The notes under the pieces were generated by a model. The model was not told the DNA's origin. It searched no databases and saw nothing but the letters and a program-made list of their open reading frames with translations. Below, in pieces: positions 1-5,355 of a stretch of DNA of 6,137 bases. The DNA lies in contig USPE01000117.1 in the NCBI GenBank assembly GCA_900556545.1, positions 1-6,137 of the forward strand. The letters are read 5' to 3'. Position numbers and translations under genes: made by a program. Each line of letters begins with the position of its first letter. Within the stretch, counting starts at the first letter, position 1. Origin of the DNA: an uncultured Peptococcaceae bacterium. Lineage in GTDB: Bacteria > Bacillota > Peptococcia > Peptococcales > Peptococcaceae.

Positions 1-13
1 TCTGACTAAGATA

Positions 14-99
14 GACAGGCAATAAAATGTCCGCCGCACTGAGGGACGGGCAAAGATAGGACAGCCGCTTGTATGGGATGGGCAAAGACAGGACAGCCG
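14..99. repeat. Degenerate tandem repeat, about 32-bp period, three units
   Basis: Two near-identical 25-bp units lie at 43-67 and 75-99; they differ at two positions and share the core GGGCAAAGA-AGGACAGCCG. A third, more decayed unit at 14-36 matches about 16 of 23 positions of the 45-67 segment. The period is 31-32 bp, with 7-bp joints between the better copies. The block sits just past the 3' end of the minus-strand TetR gene and holds no gene I can support. The joints are too short to be CRISPR spacers. It may continue left of the window. It could be a minisatellite or a dispersed intergenic element. Confidence 0.6.
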
Positions 100-112
100 A
101 CCGCACCTTCTT

Positions 113-649
113 TCACTCTATACATTGTGCTCTTCCCCTATATTCACTTTGAATAATTTCGTTCATTTCCTCCGGTGTTTCCTGACAGCCTCCCTCCAAC
201 CACAGTTTAACGATTGCATTGAAACCGCCTTTAAAGAACTCTATATGATAAGAAATAAATCTGTTGTCAAAGTGTTCTGCCGCCAGCCGTTTGTCATAGG
301 TTACAATTTTAAACTGATTGTCATAGCCCAACTTAAAATAAGTCTTGTAAAAAAGAGGATTTTCCGCGATATGGCGAAACAGTTTTAAACAATCATTACT
401 GTTAAAGCTATTTTCAATCTCATCCTGACAAAGGGCACCCACACTTTGCTCCAGATTTTCCCGCACCACATCGGCAAGCGCATAGATATCTGCATAATTG
501 GCATAAAACGTAGAACGGTTCAATCCCGCCTGCATGCAGATATCCGAAACTGTGATCTGATTTAACTCTCTGCTTTGCAAAAGCTCCACAAAAACGGCTT
601 CCAGCTTGGCCCTGGATTCTCGCTTTCTTTTATTATTTGTTGTATTCAT
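113..649 (-). CDS. TetR/AcrR family transcriptional regulator (DhaS-like C-terminal domain)
   Basis: This 178-residue protein is a predicted DNA-binding, ligand-responsive repressor acting as a dimer in the cytoplasm. A classic TetR helix-turn-helix covers about residues 16-62, with ITVSDICMQAGLNRSTFY as recognition core. The C-terminal part (about 130-166) has the FxxGFxAIVKxWLxGGCxETPEEM pattern known from TetR_C_8-type regulators such as DhaS. I chose the ATG at 649 because GAGGAG lies about seven bases upstream. A longer in-frame reading to 742 is excluded: it would start inside the -35 element and upstream of the predicted transcription start. The gene is divergent from the 70-residue protein gene, and a palindrome overlapping its own promoter suggests autoregulation. 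The ligand cannot be read from sequence. I see no clear terminator in the 112 bases downstream. Confidence 0.92.
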   Translation of the reverse strand: MNTTNNKRKRESRAKLEAVFVELLQSRELNQITVSDICMQAGLNRSTFYANYADIYALADVVRENLEQSVGALCQDEIENSFNSNDCLKLFRHIAENPLFYKTYFKLGYDNQFKIVTYDKRLAAEHFDNRFISYHIEFFKGGFNAIVKLWLEGGCQETPEEMNEIIQSEYRGRAQCIE

Positions 650-692
650 CGCTGTCTCCTCATTATTCCAACAATTATCCCCATATTGATGA

Positions 693-721
693 TTGTTTTT
701 CTGCTTTCTGCCCATTATACT
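693..721 (+). promoter_or_regulatory. Candidate promoter of the 70-residue protein gene
   Basis: On the plus strand TTGTTT (693-698) and TATACT (716-721) are 17 bases apart. The -10 matches consensus at five of six positions; the -35 only at three. The -10 overlaps the -10 of the opposing TetR promoter, so the two promoters are likely to be mutually exclusive. Transcription would start near 728, just before the palindrome at 737-751. Confidence 0.5.
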
Positions 722-742
722 GTACTTGTAATAAACAGACAA
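714..742 (-). promoter_or_regulatory. Promoter of the minus-strand TetR gene
   Basis: On the minus strand a TTGTCT -35 (737-742) is followed after exactly 17 bases by a perfect TATAAT -10 (714-719). Transcription should begin near 707, giving a leader of about 58 bases before the start codon at 649. The -35 hexamer lies inside the palindrome at 737-751, so a bound dimer would block the promoter. Confidence 0.75.
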
Positions 743-751
743 GTGTTGTCT
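737..751. promoter_or_regulatory. Putative TetR operator, 15-bp palindrome
   Basis: AGACAAgtgTTGTCT is a perfect inverted repeat with 6-bp arms and a 3-bp centre. It overlaps the -35 of the TetR gene and lies just downstream of the predicted start of the plus-strand transcript. That placement would let one dimer control both genes. An overlapping inverted repeat, ACTTGT-N9-ACAAGT (724-744), may extend the site. Size, symmetry and placement next to a TetR gene are typical for this family; binding itself is inferred. I found no second copy of this palindrome in the window. Confidence 0.65.
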
Positions 752-786
752 TAATAAAAATGGATGCTTTTAGGAGGAGAAACAAT

Positions 787-999
787 ATGGCCAATTCAAA
801 ATTGATAACAGCAAATGAAAAAATCGCAAAAAATGTCACCGAAACGTTTCAAAAAATACAGGACACCGTAATAAACAACTATACAAAAATAGAAGATAAC
901 TTTGTAGCCCAATATTTAACCCATGAAGAGGAATCGGTGGCAGATGCCAAAAAACGGCTGAAACAGGAACAAGCAGAACGAAAACAGCAAACCAAATAA
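787..999 (+). CDS. Small charged helical protein with 11-residue amphipathic repeats
   Basis: The protein has 70 residues, no signal peptide, no membrane span and no cysteine. The start is well supported: AGGAGG at 772-777 lies nine bases before the ATG. Residues 17-46 form 11-residue units: VTETFQKIQDT (17-27), VINNYTKIEDN (28-38) and a third beginning FVAQYL (39-44). Hydrophobic residues recur at unit position 1, aromatics at position 5 and, in the first two units, Lys-Ile at positions 7-8. A weaker unit precedes them at 6-16. The tail (47-70) is very rich in Glu, Lys and Gln. Eleven-residue periodicity is known from lipid-binding amphipathic helices (apolipoproteins, synuclein, perilipins), so surface binding to a membrane or lipid particle is possible; this is inference. 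It shares a control region with the divergent TetR gene. No terminator follows, so transcripts may continue into the second TetR gene. Confidence 0.82.
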   Translation: MANSKLITANEKIAKNVTETFQKIQDTVINNYTKIEDNFVAQYLTHEEESVADAKKRLKQEQAERKQQTK

Positions 1000-1035
1000 T
1001 GTTATTCTCTTTGGGCACTGTCTGATATCTTTTTG

Positions 1036-1052
1036 TGTTATAATGTTATAAT
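1036..1052 (+). promoter_or_regulatory. Tandem extended -10 promoter elements upstream of the second TetR gene
   Basis: TGTTATAATGTTATAAT contains two overlapping extended -10 motifs (TGnTATAAT), with hexamers at 1039-1044 and 1047-1052. Both hexamers are perfect. No good -35 lies at the right distance, which is usual for extended -10 promoters. The leader to the start codon at 1148 would be about 90 bases. Inside it, CAGTGaccaCACTG (1094-1107) is an inverted repeat that could be an operator, though with only 5-bp arms this is weak. Confidence 0.6.
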
Positions 1053-1147
1053 CAAATATGATGTCGGCGCAGTGCTTACCGAAGGAATTTTTACAGTGAC
1101 CACACTGAACGGTACTGCTGCGTCAAATTGCAACGGGAGCTGATACC

Positions 1148-1729
1148 ATGACCAATTCTCACCCAGACCCAAAGACCGTAAAACTGCCCAACTATACAGA
1201 AGCGCAGCATGCGCTGGCAAACAGCCTGTTGACACTATGGGCAACCAAACCGCTGCATCAGATCACAGTCCGAGAACTGGTTCAAACTGCCCATGTGGCG
1301 CGCAGCACCTTTTACGTATACTACCAGAACGTGGACCAGTTGGCGGAACAAATCGAAAACGATTACATCGCTCAGATCATCCAGCGCAATCAATCCTTTA
1401 TGGACACCAGCATATCTGCCCGGGATTTTGGAGTTCTCTACGGTGAAACCGTTGCCTATATTCAGGAAAACAGCCAAGTTTTTCATACATTTCTTGTGGC
1501 CAATGTCAATAACCGCTTTATTCAAAAATGGAAACAGGGAATCCAGTATCATCTGCTGGAACGAAATCCAGCTTTAAAAGAAAAGAAAAACAGCGGGCTG
1601 ATTTTGGAGATGATTGCCGCAGCAGTTATCACAGCATTTTCCTTTCTTCTGAGCCATCCCCATGAAGTAGATGTGCAGTATACAGCGCAAATTGTAACCA
1701 AAGCGCTGGAAACTATAGACCGTTTATAA
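1148..1729 (+). CDS. TetR/AcrR family transcriptional regulator (second)
   Basis: This 193-residue predicted repressor has a TetR helix-turn-helix at about residues 21-66, with core ITVRELVQTAHVARSTFYVY followed by YQNVDQLAEQI. The rest is helical and poorly conserved, as expected for the ligand and dimer domain; a hydrophobic stretch near 150-168 probably forms the dimer interface. GGGAG at 1135-1139, eight bases before the ATG, supports the start. The C-terminal half does not resemble that of the 113-649 regulator, so the two genes are not a recent duplication. It lies in the same direction as the reductase-hydrolase operon downstream but is separated from it by a strong terminator, so it may control that operon in trans. 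The target and ligand are not readable from the sequence. Confidence 0.92.
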   Translation: MTNSHPDPKTVKLPNYTEAQHALANSLLTLWATKPLHQITVRELVQTAHVARSTFYVYYQNVDQLAEQIENDYIAQIIQRNQSFMDTSISARDFGVLYGETVAYIQENSQVFHTFLVANVNNRFIQKWKQGIQYHLLERNPALKEKKNSGLILEMIAAAVITAFSFLLSHPHEVDVQYTAQIVTKALETIDRL

Positions 1730-1751
1730 CGATATCATTTTTATCGCGGAC

Positions 1752-1784
1752 AAAGAGCAAAGTTTGGACACTTTGCTCTTTTTT
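1752..1784 (+). terminator. Rho-independent terminator of the second TetR gene
   Basis: AAAGAGCAAAGT (1752-1763) pairs perfectly with ACTTTGCTCTTT (1770-1781) around a 6-base loop (TTGGAC). A run of six T follows at 1779-1784. It begins 22 bases after the TetR stop codon and separates that gene from the downstream operon. Confidence 0.92.
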
Positions 1785-1788
1785 GTCG

Positions 1789-1817
1789 CAGTCAATCCAT
1801 ATCCCATCGGTTAAAAT
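1789..1817 (+). promoter_or_regulatory. Weak candidate promoter of the reductase-hydrolase operon
   Basis: TAAAAT (1812-1817) matches the -10 consensus at five of six positions. The hexamer 17 bases upstream, CAGTCA (1789-1794), matches the -35 consensus at only three. The short inverted repeat GGTT-N7-AACC (1809-1823) overlaps the -10 and might be part of an operator. Because a terminator lies just upstream, a promoter must exist in this gap, but its exact position is uncertain. Confidence 0.35.
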
Positions 1818-1852
1818 AGAACCAGACTACAACAAAGAAAGGAATTGAAGCG

Positions 1853-2635
1853 TTGCATTACACACTGATTACAGGCGCATCCGGAGGAATTGGATTAGAA
1901 TTTGCTAAGATTTTTGCGCAAAACGGCTCAAATCTCATCTTGGTGGCCAGAACAGAAGAAAAATTACTCCAACTGAAACAGCAGCTACAAACACGCTACG
2001 CTGTTTCAGTGGAAATCATTGCAATGGATCTAAGCAAACAGGATGCCGCCAAAGAACTCTACGCAATAACAAAAAACGCAGGATACACCGTTTCCTGTTT
2101 AATCAACAATGCAGGGTTGGGCGATCATTGCGCATTTTTGGATTCCGACTGGAATAAACAGTATGAAATGATGCAGTTGAATTTAGTTTGTCTGACTCAA
2201 ATGACCTATTTGTACGGTAATGATATGCGCAGGGAAAAGTATGGATATATTCTGAACCTTTCCTCAGTTGCAGCATTTGCAGCCGGACCATATATGTCCA
2301 TTTACTACGCTGCAAAAAGTTTTGTATTGTCCTTTTCCCTGGCTGTTGCAGAAGAATTACGCGGAACCGGTGTTTATATATCGGTATTTTGCCCCGGCCC
2401 TACAGCAACAGGTTTTGAGAAAGCGGCTGATATGCGCAACTCAAACATGTTTCACTTGATAAAACCAGCTTCTCCCAAACAGGTTGCCGAGTACGGATAT
2501 CGCAAGATGTTACAGAAAAAACATATTATCTGTCATGGCTGGCTGACAAAACTGACTGTAATTGGCTCTCGTTTGATAAGCAGGCAACTAACTGCTAAAA
2601 TTGCAGCAGTAATCAACGGAAAGGAGTGCAAGTAA
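1853..2635 (+). CDS. Short-chain dehydrogenase/reductase (SDR), NADP-dependent type
   Basis: This 260-residue cytosolic oxidoreductase has all classical SDR signatures. The Rossmann dinucleotide loop is TGASGGIG (7-14), NNAG is at 85-88, and the catalytic residues are Asn110, Ser138, Tyr151 and Lys155 (YYAAK). The PGPTATGF segment follows the catalytic helix. Arg33 after the second strand (LVAR) favours NADP(H). The overall look is that of the broad DltE/YqjQ-like group (COG0300); the substrate is unknown. The start is TTG at 1853, with GAAAGGA nine bases upstream; no ATG lies between that site and the Rossmann motif, so TTG is needed. The gene is the first of a two-gene operon and its stop codon is one base before the hydrolase start, implying tight translational coupling. 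The last about 50 residues are basic and hydrophobic and could touch membrane or a hydrophobic substrate; this is inference. Confidence 0.93.
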   Translation: MHYTLITGASGGIGLEFAKIFAQNGSNLILVARTEEKLLQLKQQLQTRYAVSVEIIAMDLSKQDAAKELYAITKNAGYTVSCLINNAGLGDHCAFLDSDWNKQYEMMQLNLVCLTQMTYLYGNDMRREKYGYILNLSSVAAFAAGPYMSIYYAAKSFVLSFSLAVAEELRGTGVYISVFCPGPTATGFEKAADMRNSNMFHLIKPASPKQVAEYGYRKMLQKKHIICHGWLTKLTVIGSRLISRQLTAKIAAVINGKECK

Positions 2636-2636
2636 G

Positions 2637-3482
2637 ATGGAACACATACAGATTCATGTTCTGCACACAGGAACGGTGGCAGTGGCACCGGCACTGCCCT
2701 TTGGCGGAGCCAATTGCAATATCATAAAGGCATCCGGCATTTTTGAAAAACGTTCCAACAGGCTTTGGCTTCCGGTATCCTGTTACTATATAGAGCATCC
2801 CAAAGGGAAGATTCTGGTGGATTGCGGCTGGCACCGAAACATGAGCCCCGACGGTACATTCAGCCCTATGGCGCAGATAAAATCGCTGGGTTCGCCGCTG
2901 TTGTTTCTGGTAAACCAGGGAATGCTTCCCCCAAATGCTGCAATCAACGAACAGCTGCAAAAGATGGGCGTTCTGCCTTCCGATTTAGATTACGTGCTGC
3001 TGACCCATCTGGATTGCGACCATGCCAATGGTCTGGCACTGGTTCAAGAAGCAAAACATATCATGGTTTCTGCTGACGAGCTGCACTGTGCCCGAGCGCA
3101 CAGTAAAATACGCTATCAGAAAAAATGGTGGAGCGAATGCAATCTGACCGCCTTTGCCTGGAACGGCACAGAAGGACCGGCCGGAAACTCTTACGACTTA
3201 TTCAACGACGGCTCTGTTGTGCTGATTGCCATTCCCGGACACTCTGACGGACAGTTTGCTGTAAAAATAAAAAACAGCAGCGGAAAATTTGTGCTGCTGT
3301 TTTCTGACGGCGGATATGCCGAAAAATCATGGAAAGAAATGCTGCCTTCCGGAATTGCTGTCAACAGAGAAATGCAGATGAAATCTCTGGCATGGATCAA
3401 GGCGCAAAGTATGGATAAAGATTGCATAGCATCACTGGCAAACCATGATGCCCATGTGATCCCCCACACCATTCTGCTTTAA
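2637..3482 (+). CDS. Metallo-beta-lactamase-fold hydrolase, N-acyl homoserine lactonase-like
   Basis: This 281-residue protein has no signal peptide and is a predicted cytosolic di-metal hydrolase. Metal ligands can be placed by comparison with AiiA-type lactonases: THLDCDH gives His124, Asp126, Asp128 and His129; GHS gives His202; FSDGG gives the bridging Asp224; NHD gives His270. The second His of the usual HxHxDH motif is Asp126 here. A length of about 280 and the N-terminal ILVDCGW segment suit the AHL-lactonase-like branch of the superfamily. Homoserine lactone is nevertheless an unlikely natural substrate in a Clostridia-like host, so another lactone or ester is possible. AGGAG at 2622-2626 lies inside the 3' end of the reductase gene, ten bases before the ATG, and one base separates the two genes. 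The last codons lie in the left arm of the terminator hairpin. Confidence 0.9.
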   Translation: MEHIQIHVLHTGTVAVAPALPFGGANCNIIKASGIFEKRSNRLWLPVSCYYIEHPKGKILVDCGWHRNMSPDGTFSPMAQIKSLGSPLLFLVNQGMLPPNAAINEQLQKMGVLPSDLDYVLLTHLDCDHANGLALVQEAKHIMVSADELHCARAHSKIRYQKKWWSECNLTAFAWNGTEGPAGNSYDLFNDGSVVLIAIPGHSDGQFAVKIKNSSGKFVLLFSDGGYAEKSWKEMLPSGIAVNREMQMKSLAWIKAQSMDKDCIASLANHDAHVIPHTILL

Positions 3483-3527
3483 AAATCGCTGCAAAGCACG
3501 CTTTTGCTCTATTTTTAAAGCAGAATG
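3470..3527. terminator. Nested, probably bidirectional terminator hairpin
   Basis: CATTCTGCTTTAAAAAT (3470-3486) pairs perfectly with ATTTTTAAAGCAGAATG (3511-3527). The 24-base interval holds an inner hairpin, GCAAAG (3491-3496) with CTTTTGC (3501-3507, one bulged T). The inner stem is followed closely by ATTTTT on the plus strand, and on the minus strand by another ATTTTT after four bases. It therefore can stop the operon ending at 3482 and the transporter gene ending at 3592 from the other side. The left arm includes the last codons and stop of the hydrolase gene. Confidence 0.75.
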
Positions 3528-3591
3528 ACACCTCATCTACACAAGCCGCAAAATATTTACCGCAGCCATAATATTGTTCTGTTCTGATTGC

Positions 3592-4497
3592 TTACCGTTC
3601 TTGCAAGCAATCCGGGCAGGACAACGGATTAACATGTACCACGCAGTGCTTTACCAGCGGAAAATTTTCTTCGATACCATTGTGCACCCGCACTGCAATG
3701 TCATGAGCCTGCCGCAAAGGCTGCTCCCCGTCCACGGCAATTTCCACTTCCACATACATCTTTGCGCCAAACAGACGGGTCCGCAGCAAATCTACACCCA
3801 GCACGCCGTCATAGGAAGCTGCCAGCTTAAACATAGCTGCCTCGGTTTCTGCATCACAGGCCCGATCCACCATCCGATCCAGCGTTTCCCGATAAATATC
3901 GAAAGCCACTTTTAAAATAAATATTGCAATCACAGCACTGGCCACCGGATCCAACACCGGATAGCCCAAGCGGGCGCCCAAAATCCCGGCAAAGCTGCCG
4001 ATGGAAGACAATGCATCGGAACGATGATGCCAGGCTTCGGCCATCAAAGACACCGAATTAATCTTTTTAGCAGCAATCCGCGTATACCAAAACAATCCTT
4101 CTTTTACTACAATGGAGATAACCGCAGCAATCAGCGCCAAGCGGCCGGGCACAGCCAGCTGGCTGTAATCGCCGGCAATCACTTTTTCCAAACCGCTGAT
4201 GCCAATCCCCAAACCCACCAGCAGCAAAATGTTAGCCAGCACAATGGAGATGACACATTCCATGCGGTCATGGCCATAGGGATGATTCTGATCGGCTGCC
4301 TTGCCGGACACATTGGCGCCGATGATAACCAAAAAGGAACCGAACACATCCGACGCAGAATGAACCGCATCGGCCACCATAGCGCCCGAATGGGCCACAA
4401 CCCCGGCAATCAGCTTCATCAACGTCAGCAAAATATTGATAACAATACTAACTCTGGATACCTTTATGGTTAATTCTTTTTCTATCGATGCAGACAT
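3592..4497 (-). CDS. Cation diffusion facilitator (CDF) family divalent metal transporter
   Basis: This 301-residue inner-membrane antiporter is predicted to export divalent metal (Zn, Fe or Mn type) in exchange for protons. Six membrane segments can be seen at roughly 14-34, 38-60, 81-103, 118-138, 152-175 and 178-198. The intramembrane metal site is formed by His46/Asp50 in segment 2 (DAVHSASD) and His157/Asp161 in segment 5 (WHHRSD). The conserved NHPYGHDRME loop (71-80) follows segment 2. A cytoplasmic ferredoxin-like domain covers about 205-293. The protein ends in an unusual CPDC near the C-terminus (Cys294, Cys297), which might bind metal. AAGGAG (plus positions 4507-4512) lies nine bases before the ATG. 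It is divergent from the ferritin-like gene. Metal specificity cannot be decided from these motifs. Confidence 0.93.
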   Translation of the reverse strand: MSASIEKELTIKVSRVSIVINILLTLMKLIAGVVAHSGAMVADAVHSASDVFGSFLVIIGANVSGKAADQNHPYGHDRMECVISIVLANILLLVGLGIGISGLEKVIAGDYSQLAVPGRLALIAAVISIVVKEGLFWYTRIAAKKINSVSLMAEAWHHRSDALSSIGSFAGILGARLGYPVLDPVASAVIAIFILKVAFDIYRETLDRMVDRACDAETEAAMFKLAASYDGVLGVDLLRTRLFGAKMYVEVEIAVDGEQPLRQAHDIAVRVHNGIEENFPLVKHCVVHVNPLSCPDCLQER

Positions 4498-4611
4498 AAA
4501 ACATCTCTCCTTTATTTCATAATGACTGTTTTGCCTTCTGTGCGCTCATAATAAAGGACAACGGTGCATATACATGAGAAACTCTGAAAAAAATTGACAG
4601 GAGGAATTCCC
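4498..4611. promoter_or_regulatory. Divergent control region between metal exporter and ferritin-like gene
   Basis: The 114 bases hold both ribosome binding sites and must hold both promoters. TCATAATGA (4517-4525) is a small palindrome, and TCATAATAA (4546-4554) repeats it 29 bases further on. TATTAT on the minus strand (4548-4553) or CATAAT on the plus strand (4547-4552) could be -10 elements, but neither has a good -35 at normal distance. I see no recognisable Fur, Zur or MntR box and no known metal riboswitch fold. Confidence 0.4.
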
Positions 4612-5118
4612 ATGGAACCATCTATTCTTTATGCATCACCAGAACCATATCCTGCTGTGCAGGTTAGCGCGCCCAATTTAACTTACGCTCAAATGCTTTC
4701 TATGCCCTTTGCCTCTGCCAAAAGCGAATTAACTACCATTACCCAGTATACCTACTTCAACTGGGTTTTAGAACCGGATTGGGCCGATTTAGCAGCCGTG
4801 TATCAAAAAGTGGCTCAGGTAGAAATGCGCCATCTGCATCTATTGGGACAACTGATTACCGCACTGGGCGGCAACCCCATCTACCGGTCATATCCTTACA
4901 AAAGACCGGCCTTTTGGAGCAGCGGCGTCCTGCAATACCAGGGAAACAAAGAAAAAGCCCTGCATATCAGCATCGCCGGTGAGCAGGAAGCTGTGGAAAG
5001 CTACCGCCACCTGTCCAAACTGATTCAGGACTCAGGTGTCACTGCCGTTTTGCAGCGTATTATTTTAGACGAAGAAGTACACATCCAGCTATTTCAACAG
5101 TATCTTACCACAAAGTAG
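4612..5118 (+). CDS. Ferritin-like / rubrerythrin-related di-metal protein
   Basis: This 168-residue protein has the four-helix carboxylate-bridged di-metal arrangement. Candidate ligands are Glu39 (helix 1), Glu71 and His74 (ExxH, helix 2), Glu124 or Glu126 (GEQEAVESY, helix 3) and Glu154 with His157 (ExxH, helix 4). There is no rubredoxin-like Cys domain and in fact no cysteine, so it is not a full rubrerythrin. Similar stand-alone proteins are common in Clostridia and are usually named ferritin-like or rubrerythrin family; peroxide handling or metal oxidation is likely but not proven. The ATG at 4612 has AGGAGG seven bases upstream (4599-4604). An in-frame TTG at 4594 is rejected because it precedes that ribosome binding site. 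The first 20 residues are Pro-rich and probably flexible. It is divergent from the CDF exporter, suggesting a shared metal context. Confidence 0.88.
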   Translation: MEPSILYASPEPYPAVQVSAPNLTYAQMLSMPFASAKSELTTITQYTYFNWVLEPDWADLAAVYQKVAQVEMRHLHLLGQLITALGGNPIYRSYPYKRPAFWSSGVLQYQGNKEKALHISIAGEQEAVESYRHLSKLIQDSGVTAVLQRIILDEEVHIQLFQQYLTTK

Positions 5119-5238
5119 CAAAAAAAGAAACCAACTAAGCTGAAAAAAATGACCCATGACCCAAAATTTTTTGTTGTAAGCCAAATGTATCAAATCAATT
5201 GACAGATGCGGTTATTGCCTGTCCCCCTCCGGTAATTG

Positions 5239-5303
5239 GTATAGAAAAAACAAATAAGCGGCTCCGTCTTGAACGCAGAGCCGCTTATTTGTTTTTTCTA
5301 TAC
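5239..5303. terminator. Strong bidirectional terminator with 26-bp perfect arms
   Basis: The arms 5239-5264 and 5278-5303 are perfectly complementary over 26 bp with a 13-base loop. The GC-rich top of the stem (AAGCGGCTC with GAGCCGCTT) is flanked by A-rich and T-rich legs including A6 and T6, so it gives a U tract in both directions. It lies between the convergent ferritin-like gene and the nuclease gene. The preceding stretch 5119-5238 is A-rich and contains the small direct repeat ATGACCCATGACCC but no gene that I can support. Confidence 0.92.
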
Positions 5304-5355
5304 AACTTCTTCTCTATACAGTTTTATCCTTGCAAATTTTTCTCACTGACCCTAC

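Noticed and set aside
14..99. CRISPR-like array
   Set aside because: The units are separated by only about 7 bases, the copies are degenerate and there are no cas genes.
650..742. N-terminal extension of the first TetR protein to position 742
   Set aside because: It would start upstream of the predicted transcription start and inside the operator; GAGGAG precedes the ATG at 649.
836..1018. Minus-strand hydrophobic open frame of 60 codons opposite the small protein
   Set aside because: Its hydrophobicity comes from reading the Lys/Glu-rich gene backwards. I saw no convincing ribosome binding site.
1000..1143. Continuation of the small protein's frame for 47 open codons after its TAA stop
   Set aside because: The stretch contains a strong promoter and no matching start signal. 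An open frame of this length can arise by chance, and I do not recognise the translation.
1038..1244. Minus-strand open frame of 68 codons overlapping the second TetR start
   Set aside because: It overlaps the promoter and the start of a well-supported gene, has no family resemblance and looks like a shadow frame.
4594..4599. TTGACA as a -35 element, or its TTG as a start codon of the ferritin-like gene
   Set aside because: No -10 element follows at 17 bases, and the hexamer runs into the AGGAGG ribosome binding site that serves the ATG at 4612.
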